This document shows, in pieces, positions 15,675 to 23,189 of a DNA stretch of 35,852 bases (positions within the stretch are counted from its first letter, which is position 1; every line of letters starts with the position of its first letter). Source of the stretch: a virus; the IMG/VR virus record IMGVR_UViG_3300032311_000787, positions 1 to 35,852 of that record; one strand, given 5' to 3'. Below the pieces are notes generated by a model that did not search any database, was not told the DNA's origin, and saw only the letters and a list, made by a program, of their open reading frames with translations. The translations under genes were made by a program, and so were the position numbers.

Positions 15675-15707
15675 GGAAAAGAGCGGCGGGAGCCGAAGCC
15701 CCCGCCG
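15675..15707 (-). terminator. Intrinsic terminator after the coat/decoration genes
   Basis: On the minus strand a 10-bp stem (15698-15707 with 15684-15693, one G-U pair) closed by a UUCG tetraloop is followed by CTCTTTTCC. The equivalent plus-strand RNA would have an A-C mismatch, so it acts on late transcription. It lies 6 bases after the stop of the 103-residue protein and before the tail genes, so it probably lowers tail gene expression relative to coat. Confidence 0.75.
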
Positions 15708-15712
15708 TCCGG

Positions 15713-16024
15713 TTACGGGTTGACCACGCCGGAGACCGTCTTTTCCGGTCGGAACCAGAACAGCGTGTAGGTCTCGGAAGCCGGGTCCACAGACGCGGCC
15801 GTGGCGTTGACAAAAGTCACGGCCAGGGTGTTCGCCGCCGACACGCGGACGTTGACAATGCCAACGCCAGCCGTCGCCGTGGGCTTGCTGAGAACCACCA
15901 CATCGCCGGTCTTCAGGCCGTTGACGGTGACAGTCTGTTCAGCGGAAGTGGCCGCAGCCACTGCTGCCGGGTCGAAGGTGAAAGTGACCACCCCGAACCG
16001 GTCTTCATTCATCGTTGCACCCAT
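15713..16024 (-). CDS. Small beta-rich protein after the coat gene, probable head decoration
   Basis: A 103-residue protein made almost entirely of short strands (GVVTFTFDPAAV, TVTVNGLKTGDVVVLSKP, NTLAVTFVNATA), which suggests an Ig-like or decoration-type fold. It lies directly downstream of the major coat gene and upstream of a strong terminator, so it should be made at levels close to coat protein. That fits a decoration or stabilising protein. An internal ATG at codon 5 is an alternative start with similar spacing to a GGAG-like sequence. Confidence 0.65.
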   Translation of the reverse strand: MGATMNEDRFGVVTFTFDPAAVAAATSAEQTVTVNGLKTGDVVVLSKPTATAGVGIVNVRVSAANTLAVTFVNATAASVDPASETYTLFWFRPEKTVSGVVNP

Positions 16025-16053
16025 CGGGCGTCTCCTTCAGTTGAGAAGGCTCA

Positions 16054-16077
16054 GGGGAGAGGCTTTCACCCCTCCCC
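16054..16077 (-). other. Hairpin between coat and decoration genes
   Basis: GGGGAG (16054-16059) and CTCCCC (16072-16077) form a 6-bp GC-rich stem with a 12-nt loop. It lies between the coat stop and the next start, about 29 nt upstream of that start. No U-tract follows on the minus strand, so mRNA stabilisation or processing is more likely than termination. Confidence 0.45.
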
Positions 16078-16085
16078 CTTGCTCA

Positions 16086-17288
16086 TCAGTTGTTGTGGAG
16101 GCGCACCGCCAGTTGCGGACGGATCGTCTTGTAGCCGTAGAGGACATCAAGACGGGTCGGGAAGGTGTCCGAGCTGATCGCATACTGACGCACGATCCGC
16201 ATGGAGATCCCGTCCAGAACCTCGCGGGCCGCGAAGTCCACACCCTTCGGCATGACCAGGTCGGCGGTTGCGAAGGCGAAGGCGTCCTTCTGGAAGAGCA
16301 AGCTGGTGCCAACGGCAGTCGAGGCGGTTCCGAGGAAGCTGATGGCCGCCGTCGAGGACGTCGAGGGGATGATGCAGTTCTGGCGACCACCACCCAGCAC
16401 GATGCTGGGGGAGATCGAAACCGAACCGCCGCCGCCCGCATAGGCCGCCGTCACCACGAACTGCTGAAGGATGCCGGTAGAGGCTTTCGTTTCCGGATGC
16501 ACCTTGAACACGTTGGCGATGGTGAACACGTCGCCCTTCACCAGAGCGCCAGAGCCCGAAGCCACGGTGATGGTGGAATAGGCCGTGCCATCGGTGGCGA
16601 GGGTGCCGGTGGTGGTGTTGGTGGTGTAGGCAGTATTGCCCGCGCCACGCGTGAAGGTCGGGATCAGCGTATTTTCGCTGAAGTCGAAGCCCGCGGTCCG
16701 GCCCATGAAGCCTTCGCGGTATTGCTTGCTCAGGCTGGTCTGGTCGTTGAACAGGCCCTTGAGCGCGTCCACGAGGTCCACATTGTCCTGCGTGTTGAGC
16801 AGGGCGTTGCGGTCATTCATGGGGGCGAGGGCGTCCTGCATGATCTTCCGACCGGCAAGAACCCGCTGGAAGGTGGCCGCTGCGCCGCCGTTCCAGACCG
16901 ACTGATAGACGTCCGTGACCATCGACAGGGCGTCAGCCTCGATCGCAGCCGCGAGAACGGCCATAGCCGGCTCCAGGATGCGGGCGCTGAAGTCCTGCAA
17001 GGACAGGGTGAGGTCCGTCGAGGTGAAGTTCAGGTCAACACCCTTTTGGGTGGCGACCGTCAGGTCCACGCTCTGTTCGGCAGTGTCCTGCGTCGAGAGG
17101 GAGGCGCCGGTCCGGACGACATACTGGTTCGGCAGGCGGACCTTCAGCGTGGAGCCAATCTTGGCGCCATCCTTGGCGAAACTGTCATCGTAGGTGCGGT
17201 TCACATTGCCGACGAAGTTCAGCTTCTGGTGGAGAACGGCCAGCGCTTCACGCGTGACCATGGTCGGGGTAAGGATCGTATTAGGCAC
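16086..17288 (-). CDS. Major capsid (coat) protein, P22 gp5-like
   Basis: A 400-residue protein beginning MPNTILTPTMVTREALAVL, the characteristic start of P22-type coat proteins (P22 gp5, 430 aa). Further family-like segments follow: VNRTYDDSFAK, then KIGSTLKVRLPNQYVV, then the HK97-fold spine region. It starts with GTG, with AAGGA seven to ten bases upstream, and a stem-loop lies 21 nt before the start. It follows the scaffold gene and precedes a decoration-type gene. Expected to assemble a T=7 shell around the scaffold. Confidence 0.88.
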   Translation of the reverse strand: MPNTILTPTMVTREALAVLHQKLNFVGNVNRTYDDSFAKDGAKIGSTLKVRLPNQYVVRTGASLSTQDTAEQSVDLTVATQKGVDLNFTSTDLTLSLQDFSARILEPAMAVLAAAIEADALSMVTDVYQSVWNGGAAATFQRVLAGRKIMQDALAPMNDRNALLNTQDNVDLVDALKGLFNDQTSLSKQYREGFMGRTAGFDFSENTLIPTFTRGAGNTAYTTNTTTGTLATDGTAYSTITVASGSGALVKGDVFTIANVFKVHPETKASTGILQQFVVTAAYAGGGGSVSISPSIVLGGGRQNCIIPSTSSTAAISFLGTASTAVGTSLLFQKDAFAFATADLVMPKGVDFAAREVLDGISMRIVRQYAISSDTFPTRLDVLYGYKTIRPQLAVRLHNN

Positions 17289-17309
17289 GATCAGTTTCCT
17301 TCTTGGGAA

Positions 17310-17330
17310 GGCGCGTCATCTCGACGGGCC
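17310..17330 (-). promoter_or_regulatory. Capsid-module leader stem-loop, copy 2
   Basis: Same 21-base element as copy 1, in the scaffold-coat gap and 21 nt upstream of the coat GTG. Predicted stem of 3 + 4 bp with one internal C-C mismatch and a GAGAU loop. Its position just before the ribosome binding site suggests control of coat translation or mRNA processing. Confidence 0.65.
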
Positions 17331-17343
17331 GTGATGTTGGGGG

Positions 17344-18264
17344 TCAGCGCCCGGCGGCTTTGGCTCGGGCGGCGTTGCGACGGCGCATCCACTCGTCAAT
17401 CGGCAGGCTGTCATCGAGGCCGGGCTTGTATCCGCCTGCCCGCTGGCCAACGGCCTTGGCGGGGGTGACTGCTGCGACCTTCTCGGCGTTCTGCGCCTTG
17501 GTCTGGCTGGCCTTGAGCTGCGCCAGTTCCGTCTCGGCTCTATGCAGACGTGCCAGGACCTTGAAGGTCCGGGTGTCTGGGGTGCCGTCCGGGTTGACGA
17601 CGCTGTCCCGAAGCTCTTGCGGGGTGATGCCGAAGGTCTCGGCAGCGTATCCCGCAAGGTCCTGAACGAGCTGAGGGGACCAGCCCTCGATCTCACGCGA
17701 CAGAGCCTGATCGGCCTGGGCAATCGCGTTGGCGGAGGTCCGCTCGCTGATCTGCCGGGCTTCGGTCTCGGTCTTCGCGATGGCGCCTTCCAGTTCCGCT
17801 TTCGCGTCCCTGTACTGCTGCCAGGAGGCCATAGCCGCGGCTGTGGCGTCCGCACCGTACTGCGCCGAGTAGTTCGACCAGTCGGTGCCAGAGAACTGCT
17901 GAAGCTGCTGCTCCACCGTTCTCAGGTTCACCCGGTGTTCGAGGGTTGCCTGCTCCAGCTCGGCCCGTTGGTTCAGCGCGTGAACGTGCTGCTCCACAGA
18001 CCGCCGTTGCTCGGCGAGTTCCTGCGTCTTCCGGGTGTAATCGGCCTGCATGAGCAGACCGGGTCGCAGCGCCTTGGGGATCCGGTATTTCGCACCGTCC
18101 CAATCCACTTCCTCGGTATCGTCCTCCGGTTGGCCCTCGTCTTCCGGGGCTCCATCGGTTTCCGCCTCTGAGGTGTCGCCGCTGTAGGACGTCGCCTCGA
18201 CTTCCGGAGCGTCGAGGACAGCATCGTCCTCAACGTCGACCGGATTGGTCGCGTCGTTTTCCAT
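17344..18264 (-). CDS. Scaffolding protein
   Basis: A 306-residue protein between portal and coat genes, as in P22 (gp8, 303 aa). The N-terminal 50 residues are very acidic (many D/E), the middle (about 65-210) is a charged coiled-coil-like helix rich in Q, E, A and R, and the C-terminus is basic (about 270-306, RRRNAARAKAAGR). A basic C-terminal helix-turn-helix is the coat-binding end of P22-type scaffolds. Role: directs procapsid assembly and then leaves the shell. The identity is inferred from order, size and charge pattern. Confidence 0.8.
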   Translation of the reverse strand: MENDATNPVDVEDDAVLDAPEVEATSYSGDTSEAETDGAPEDEGQPEDDTEEVDWDGAKYRIPKALRPGLLMQADYTRKTQELAEQRRSVEQHVHALNQRAELEQATLEHRVNLRTVEQQLQQFSGTDWSNYSAQYGADATAAAMASWQQYRDAKAELEGAIAKTETEARQISERTSANAIAQADQALSREIEGWSPQLVQDLAGYAAETFGITPQELRDSVVNPDGTPDTRTFKVLARLHRAETELAQLKASQTKAQNAEKVAAVTPAKAVGQRAGGYKPGLDDSLPIDEWMRRRNAARAKAAGR

Positions 18265-18289
18265 TTTGAGTAGGTTCCATCTAAGGGAA

Positions 18290-18309
18290 GGCGCGTCTCA
18301 CGACGGGCC
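18290..18309 (-). promoter_or_regulatory. Capsid-module leader stem-loop, copy 3
   Basis: A 20-base variant of the element with the same stem sequence but a GUGA (GNRA-type) tetraloop instead of GAGAU. It lies 25 nt upstream of the scaffold ATG. Copies 2 and 3 also share the bases immediately after the stem (CTTCCC on the minus strand). Confidence 0.6.
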
Positions 18310-18318
18310 GGGGGTCTG

Positions 18319-20271
18319 TCAGCCGTCCGTGTAGAGGCCGGCGGGCAGTCTGGTTTCGCGGGTCGTCGCGCTGATCCTCTTGGTCTCAGCCTCAAACGCC
18401 GCGATATCGAGTTTCCGGGCTTCCAGGCTCTTGTCAGCCTCGAGCGCCTGGTATTTCTGTTGCATCTGTTGCAGGGCGCCCTGGTACTGCTGCACCGCCT
18501 GCATGGCCCGCGGATCAGGCCCAGCCTGTCCCTCGCCCTCAGACGCCTGGCCCATCGCCTTTGCCAGCCGCTCGGCAATCTCGTCGGCACCCGGCCAGTC
18601 CAGGTTCTTGACGAGCAGGTCACCAATGACCGGAGCCGCATCCGGATAAGCCCGGATCAGCTCGATCATCTGCGATGCCGCTTCCTGACGCAGCGAGGCG
18701 TAGGACGGGCCAGCCGACACAGTGAGGTCATACCGGCCCACGGTGAGGTCGTAGATCTTGGTGACTTCCTCGATCTCGCCGGTCTGCGGGTTCTCTTGCT
18801 GTTCCCGCACCGGCTGGTTCACCGACTTCATGTCGGGCTCGCCGTCCAGGCCAACAATCCGCACCACTTGCGGAACCGAATAGACCTGGGGGATCAGGTC
18901 GATCATGATCCGGCCCGCGTGACGGATGGCGCGGCTGAGGTTGTCCACAAAGTGGAAGGTCGCGTTATCGCCTTCCATCTGCCGGGCGATGATGGCCTTG
19001 CCAGAGGTCTCGTTCGACCGCGCACCGAGGCTGGCGTCATAGATGCCCATGACGGTCTTGATGTCGTCGGAGGCGTTCAGCGCCTCTTGCAGGGCGCCTG
19101 AAGGCACACCCGAGAACGGTTGCCGCTGCGGGGCTTCCGGGCCGTCGTATTCGAGGAAGGCGTGGGCCTGCGTGTTGGCCGTCGCCCACTTCTGGAAGTC
19201 GGTCTCAAACGCACCCTTGCGACCGATGAACGGGGCCTTTGGAGCCAGCGCCACCAGTTCGGTCGAGGTGGTCCGCCAGTAGTTGAACATCCTCTGGGCG
19301 TCTTTGGCCCCACGGATCAGGCTGCGGAAGTGACGCTTGCCCTTGAAGTTGACCTCAGCGCCGTAGACCGGAACGATGGGGATATACTTCCCCGCCCACT
19401 CGACAGTCTCCAGCACCTCCGCCCCGCTCATGATACGCTGACGGACCTTGTGGCTGTCCACGTCGCGCTGTCCCTTGACCTCCAAGCCGAGGGCGTCGAA
19501 CGTCTCGCGGTTCTTCTGGTAGTCGTCGGCTTCGATAACCGTGCCGTCGGACAGGAGGAGGATGGTCCGCTTGCTCTTCTCGCGGGTCCAGTACTCGGCA
19601 ATCTGGACGAAGTCGCCGTCCAGCCAGGGGCTTGCCATGCCCTGCCAGGCCTCGCCCTTCCAATCGGTCTGCTTTGCGCCGGGGTAGGCCTTCTCAAAGG
19701 CGCTTTTCGTCATGTTGTCGGTGACGAAGCAATAGTTCCAGTCCGCGCTGTCCGCACCGTCGGCGTAGCAATCTGGATACACGCTGAGAGGGTTGGAAAC
19801 CCGCTCAATCACGATGTCCTGTTGGAAGGTGTCGTCGGACGCATATTTCGTGTTGATGCGGAAATAGCCGAAGCCGCCGAACACCGCATGCTCTAGCGCC
19901 GTGTCGTAGGCGACCTCGGCGTTGGACGACTGCTCGATGTTGCGGATGACGCCGTTGAGGATCTCGGCCGTCTCGGGGTCGGCCTGGTCGTCCACCGGCA
20001 GAACCTTGATGCCCGGCTTGTTGCGGCGGGCGTCGTTCACCACTTGCCGGCCCATGCTCACCAGCTTGTTGATGGTCAGGCAGGGGCGTCCGTCGATCTC
20101 CCGATCCCGGCGGATTTTCTCCGGCCACTGGTTTTCCAGCAGGGCGAAGTCGATGTCGTCCTCAAAGGCCTTGCGGTTGTGGTCGTCGTGTTCGGCGCTC
20201 TTGTCGAAAGCCTCCAGGGCGTCCTTGACAACGTCGTCGGGCTTGGCGGACTTGGCGTCGTAGTCGCTCAT
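18319..20271 (-). CDS. Portal protein, P22 gp1-like
   Basis: A 650-residue protein (P22 gp1, 725 aa). Family-like features are the acidic N-terminus, FALLENQWPEKIRRDRE and GRPCLTINKLVSMGRQVVND (about 50-75), the long alpha/beta body, and a helical, Gln-rich C-terminus (about 595-635, QQYQGALQQMQQKYQALE) that resembles the barrel region. Its ATG overlaps the stop of the large terminase gene (ATGA). Role: dodecameric ring at the unique vertex through which DNA is packaged and ejected. Confidence 0.88.
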   Translation of the reverse strand: MSDYDAKSAKPDDVVKDALEAFDKSAEHDDHNRKAFEDDIDFALLENQWPEKIRRDREIDGRPCLTINKLVSMGRQVVNDARRNKPGIKVLPVDDQADPETAEILNGVIRNIEQSSNAEVAYDTALEHAVFGGFGYFRINTKYASDDTFQQDIVIERVSNPLSVYPDCYADGADSADWNYCFVTDNMTKSAFEKAYPGAKQTDWKGEAWQGMASPWLDGDFVQIAEYWTREKSKRTILLLSDGTVIEADDYQKNRETFDALGLEVKGQRDVDSHKVRQRIMSGAEVLETVEWAGKYIPIVPVYGAEVNFKGKRHFRSLIRGAKDAQRMFNYWRTTSTELVALAPKAPFIGRKGAFETDFQKWATANTQAHAFLEYDGPEAPQRQPFSGVPSGALQEALNASDDIKTVMGIYDASLGARSNETSGKAIIARQMEGDNATFHFVDNLSRAIRHAGRIMIDLIPQVYSVPQVVRIVGLDGEPDMKSVNQPVREQQENPQTGEIEEVTKIYDLTVGRYDLTVSAGPSYASLRQEAASQMIELIRAYPDAAPVIGDLLVKNLDWPGADEIAERLAKAMGQASEGEGQAGPDPRAMQAVQQYQGALQQMQQKYQALEADKSLEARKLDIAAFEAETKRISATTRETRLPAGLYTDG

Positions 20272-21536
20272 GACATCCAGCCTCCCTGCACGCTCACCGA
20301 CTGTCGCTCGCGGCGAGCGACGGACGGTTCTTCATAGGCAATCATCAGGTAGCGAAGGGCGTCAGCCGCATGACTGGTCCAGTCATGCAGCGGGCCAAAG
20401 CTGACCTTGCGCTTCGGATCCACCTTCTCGCGATACTCACGGATGGCCCGAAGGCCGATCTCGCAGCGGGTCTGGTCGATCCACGTTCGCGGCAGCATCC
20501 GCCGCACCGTTTCAATTCCGTCTTCAACGCCGATCCGCGCCGTCACCCGCGTGCGGAAGCCCATGCCTTCCAGCATCTCGACGCGGCTCTTGCCGGTTCC
20601 CAGTTCGCGGGCCTGGGCGTCGTGCGGCAGGATCAGCGGGGCGTAGAGGTAGGGCCGTTCACGCAGCGCCCGCGCATACCAGTCGAGGGCAACCCCGTTG
20701 TTCTCAATGTAGTCGATCAGCCTGATCTCGCGCCCGGCGAACTGGGCCAGCCAGATGGCCGTGCTATCCCCGATCCCGAGGTCCCAGGCCGCATGAACCT
20801 CAAGGGCCGGGTCATGCGGGACGTTGCAAATCCGCTTCGGCGTCGCCGTCTCGGCATCGCTCAGCAGGCGGGCGTAATAGGCGCCCTCAACCGCCGCGTC
20901 GAACGAGCATTCAAACTCCCGGAGGAACTCGTCCTCCGACATTTCCGACCGCAGCGCCGCCAGCTCACCGTCAGGGATCAGGCGGGTCTCACTGGCCCGC
21001 AGGATGGACAGATACCAGTCCGGGTTGTCCTTTGCCCGCTCAACCATGTCAAAGAAGCCGTTACGGCCCTTCGGCGTGCCGATGAAGGTCGCCCTTCCCT
21101 GCCGGTCGGCCAGCGCGGGGCGGATGACCTCAGACCAGGCGCGGGGGTCCATGTCCCCGACCTCGTCCATGACCACATCGTCAAGGTAGATCCCGCGCAT
21201 CCGGTCGTAGTTGTCCGCGCCGTAAAGCCGGACCCGGTTGCCGTTCGGAAAGTCCACCCGAAGTTCGGCCTCGTTCGGCACCGTCCCCGGCACCTTCAAG
21301 GCGTAGGACTTCAGATAGGTCCAGGCGACGTCCTTGGCCTGCGCGTAGAACGGCGCGACGTAGGCGAAGCGGCCATTGGACTGGGCCTTGAACGCCAAGG
21401 CGCCATCAACCTGGTCCATGATAGCCGCGACGGTCTTTCCCGCCCTACGGTGCGCGACGATGGCCGCAAACCGGGCCTTGCGCTTGTGGTAGTCCACGAA
21501 CGGCGCCCGAGGCTTGTAGCCAAGGCTAATCTCCAC
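20268..21536 (-). CDS. Terminase large subunit (packaging ATPase-nuclease)
   Basis: A 422-residue protein with the two expected domains. ATPase: Walker A HRRAGKT (29-35), Walker B VVMDE (121-125) and coupling motif GTPKG (153-157). RNase H-like nuclease: D252 in AWDLGIGDS, D306 in LPHDA and the final D392 in HAADALRY. All key residues are present, so it should be active. It overlaps the small-terminase-like gene by 11 bp. Presumed headful packaging, by analogy with P22-like phages; the mechanism is not proved by sequence. Confidence 0.92.
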   Translation of the reverse strand: MEISLGYKPRAPFVDYHKRKARFAAIVAHRRAGKTVAAIMDQVDGALAFKAQSNGRFAYVAPFYAQAKDVAWTYLKSYALKVPGTVPNEAELRVDFPNGNRVRLYGADNYDRMRGIYLDDVVMDEVGDMDPRAWSEVIRPALADRQGRATFIGTPKGRNGFFDMVERAKDNPDWYLSILRASETRLIPDGELAALRSEMSEDEFLREFECSFDAAVEGAYYARLLSDAETATPKRICNVPHDPALEVHAAWDLGIGDSTAIWLAQFAGREIRLIDYIENNGVALDWYARALRERPYLYAPLILPHDAQARELGTGKSRVEMLEGMGFRTRVTARIGVEDGIETVRRMLPRTWIDQTRCEIGLRAIREYREKVDPKRKVSFGPLHDWTSHAADALRYLMIAYEEPSVARRERQSVSVQGGWMS

Positions 21537-21810
21537 GCGGAACGCCGGTGTTCACGTTGATGACCGTGGTCTTCATCTCGCCGTTCACATCGGCGTTGAT
21601 GGTGGTCGGCAGAACCTTCCCGATCAGCGTCATGAACGCCGTGGGGTTCTCGATGGACTGCCGGCGAAGGTAGTCCTGTCCGCCTGCATCATCCAGCGCA
21701 CCCAGGATCATGTCCTTCAGCGCCTTGGTCGCCTTGTTCGGGACGCCCTTCACGCGACCCTTGCCACGGTTTCCCGCAGACGGGCCTACTTTGCGGGTTT
21801 CGTCGGTCAT
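21526..21810 (-). CDS. Small terminase subunit candidate
   Basis: A 94-residue protein at the promoter-proximal end of the late operon and directly before TerL. A basic N-terminal segment with the pattern RGKGRVKGVPNKATKALKD is followed by two helices and a beta-rich C-terminus. A GVPNK-type motif of this kind occurs in small proteins encoded just before TerL in many alphaproteobacterial and other phages. The expected role is recognition of a packaging start site on phage DNA. No structure-level match was checked. Confidence 0.65.
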   Translation of the reverse strand: MTDETRKVGPSAGNRGKGRVKGVPNKATKALKDMILGALDDAGGQDYLRRQSIENPTAFMTLIGKVLPTTINADVNGEMKTTVINVNTGVPRGD

Positions 21811-21958
21811 GGCGCCTCACTCACCAGACCTTGCGGCTTCCTGGCGTCGATGCGGATGGGATCGGCCCGCGACTATCGCTTACGGGTCAGGGTTGATCGT
21901 GTGTTGTGGCGATGTCGGGGCCGAAGGGTGATTGTCCGTAGCGGGCTCGACACTTTTA

Positions 21959-21971
21959 CGGAGATAATCCG
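21959..21971. promoter_or_regulatory. Imperfect operator-like palindrome upstream of the early promoter
   Basis: CGGAGATAATCCG, with CGGA/TCCG arms around a central GATAA. It is closely related to the perfect palindrome 31 bp downstream. It lies just upstream of the -35 element and may be a second binding site of the same regulator. Confidence 0.45.
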
Positions 21972-21980
21972 ATTTATGTG

Positions 21981-22008
21981 TTGACGTCCCGGATAATATC
22001 CGTATTAT
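21981..22008 (+). promoter_or_regulatory. Sigma70-type promoter of the three-gene plus operon
   Basis: TTGACG (21981-21986), a 16-bp spacer and TATTAT (22003-22008) give a near-consensus promoter about 70 bp upstream of the first ATG at 22076. The leader then holds a GGGGC/GCCCC hairpin (about 22024-22036) and the ribosome binding site GGAGGA (22061-22066). The 265-bp region 21811-22075 also has to hold the late promoter on the minus strand, for which I found no convincing -35/-10 pair. Confidence 0.7.
21990..22002. promoter_or_regulatory. Perfect operator-like palindrome inside the promoter spacer
   Basis: CGGATAATATCCG is a 6-1-6 perfect palindrome placed exactly between the -35 and -10 elements. 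A protein bound here would block the promoter. The small HTH-like protein of this operon (22623-22853) is a candidate binder. Confidence 0.6.
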
Positions 22009-22075
22009 GTAGTCATCAACCCCGGGGCGACGCCCCAGCCCATCCGGCGGGCCTTAGACCGGAGGAGCCCCCGCG

Positions 22076-22327
22076 ATGTATCGCGTCGGACAGGAAATCG
22101 AATATGCCAACGGCTTTTTGGCGACCGTGGTCGCCGTCCCCAGCGAGGGAACGCCCTGCGCGTGTGGCGGGTTTGTGATCCAGACCACCCGCGACGGGTT
22201 TGCCCTGTGCTGGATGGACCTCGACACTGACGACGATGAGGAGTTCTGGGGCTTCCATGATGAGGACACGCCCTTCGTCGCGACCTTGGCGGAGGCCCTT
22301 GCCCTGTATCATCTGGGGCGCGCATGA
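22076..22327 (+). CDS. Small acidic protein, unknown function
   Basis: An 83-residue protein with a very acidic centre (LDTDDDEEFWGFHDED) and two nearby Cys (about 28 and 30) in the first half. It starts at the ATG 15 bases after the GGAGGA ribosome binding site start. It is the first gene of the plus operon; its end overlaps the second gene in an ATGA. The acidic, DNA-mimic-like composition invites thoughts of an anti-host protein, but nothing in the sequence proves it. Confidence 0.65.
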   Translation: MYRVGQEIEYANGFLATVVAVPSEGTPCACGGFVIQTTRDGFALCWMDLDTDDDEEFWGFHDEDTPFVATLAEALALYHLGRA

Positions 22328-22626
22328 TGCTTTCGCCAGTGATCACCGAAACAGAGCGGGCTTTTAGTGAAAAGTTCCGCGCCCGGGTCCCACGTGAGCA
22401 CTGGGACAATCCTGTCGGCCAGCTGAAGGACGCCACAGGCCTCCGCTATGACGTGCTGGCGGCGGGCGGTTACCGGCTGGTGATCTCGCACTGCGAGATT
22501 GTTAAGGGAATGCCGCGATACAACGCCCGCACCGTTCATGAGCTGATCGGCGTCTTCGGTACTAAGGAGGCCTTGCACGATGCGTGCATTGCATTGCGTG
22601 AGCACATGACGGGCACTTCCGCATGA
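22324..22626 (+). CDS. Small protein of unknown function
   Basis: A 100-residue alpha/beta protein with several His, Arg and Trp residues (HWDNPVGQLKDATGLRYDVL and VISHCEIVKGMPRYN). It is coupled on both sides by four-base ATGA overlaps, so it belongs to this operon. No recognised domain. An alternative ATG is the second codon, which does not change the reading. Confidence 0.65.
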   Translation: MMLSPVITETERAFSEKFRARVPREHWDNPVGQLKDATGLRYDVLAAGGYRLVISHCEIVKGMPRYNARTVHELIGVFGTKEALHDACIALREHMTGTSA

Positions 22627-22853
22627 CCCCCGCCGACCTCTACAACGCCCGCGCGACCCTCGGCCTTATGTGGGGCCTAGGGCGCCCGCTAAAGGCCTCT
22701 GAGATGGGCCGGGTCCTGCGCCTTGGTGGCCGAGACCCTGGAGAGTCCATCCGCGATTACGAGCGCGGCAAGACCAAGATCAGCGGCCCGGTTTCCCTAG
22801 CCGTTGAGATGCTGCTTGCCGGTAGCCTGCCGCCGGGTGGTGTGCCGCAGTAG
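22623..22853 (+). CDS. Small HTH-like regulator
   Basis: A 76-residue protein with an XRE-like arrangement: ATLGLMWGLGRPLKASEMGR, then LGGRDPGESIRDYERGK and a helix. The pattern matches small proteins of alphaproteobacterial prophages that resemble a truncated XRE HTH (the segment RDYERGK stands where XRE proteins have W/Y-E-x-G). It could repress its own promoter through the palindromes at 21959-22002. The operon then ends. DNA binding is inferred, not proved. Confidence 0.7.
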   Translation: MTPADLYNARATLGLMWGLGRPLKASEMGRVLRLGGRDPGESIRDYERGKTKISGPVSLAVEMLLAGSLPPGGVPQ

Positions 22854-22938
22854 AGGGCCGGGCCTTTCGCGCACCCGACCCTCTCCGGCCGTTGCACCAG
22901 TCGCCGACCGGCTTCCCGCGCGGGGGAGCTGAAATGGC

Positions 22939-22964
22939 AAAGGCCGAGGTTTCCCCCGGCCCTT
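22939..22964 (-). terminator. Second terminator-like hairpin (GAAA tetraloop)
   Basis: On the minus strand eleven pairs (two G-U) close a GAAA tetraloop, followed by TTTGCCATTTC. The plus-strand version would have two A-C mismatches, so minus-strand RNA is favoured. It shares 18 bp with the hairpin at 23076-23104. It may be a backup terminator or a processed 3' end. Confidence 0.5.
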
Positions 22965-23070
22965 GTGCCGACAGCACGCTGACGGCGGGTATCTCACTGA
23001 CCACGGGGGCTTGCTGGCAGGCGCAGAGGTCGATCCGTGGTTTACAGGCAGAGCCTACAGGCTCACCGGC

Positions 23071-23104
23071 AAAAAGCAAGGGCTGAGGTTTCCCCCGGCC
23101 CTGC
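23071..23104 (-). terminator. Rho-independent terminator of the early minus operon
   Basis: On the minus strand a 12-bp stem (one C-A mismatch, one bulge) with a GAAA tetraloop (23089-23092) is followed by TTTTT (23075-23071). It lies 86 bp after the last gene of the early operon and faces the right way. Confidence 0.72.
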
Positions 23105-23189
23105 GCCCGAAGGCCGAAGCCTGCGGGGTTGATGTGTCGGCGCAATTCGCGCGCCTAGGTTTTGAGACTGCTTCGCGTCAGGTGATTTG

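Larger units (their letters stand above)
22854..23189. other. 336-bp non-coding gap between convergent operons
   Basis: No convincing gene in either strand. The plus operon ends at 22853 and the minus early operon at 23190, so this is a convergent gap. It holds an AGAGGG/CCCTCT inverted repeat (22852-22884), two related long hairpins (22939-22964 and 23076-23104) and a GAGCC-TACA-GGCTC hairpin at 23051-23064. Long minus-strand open frames here have the repetitive Gly/Arg/Pro look of shadows over hairpins. Confidence 0.6.

Noticed and set aside
21811-22075. Sigma70-type promoter for the late minus operon
   Set aside because: TTGATG and TATTAT-like elements on the minus strand are only 15 bp apart, and they coincide with the plus promoter palindrome. 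I could not support them as a real promoter.
22780-23145. Minus-strand ORF of 121 codons in the convergent gap
   Set aside because: It covers hairpins and a terminator, has repetitive Gly/Arg/Pro composition, and overlaps the HTH-like gene.
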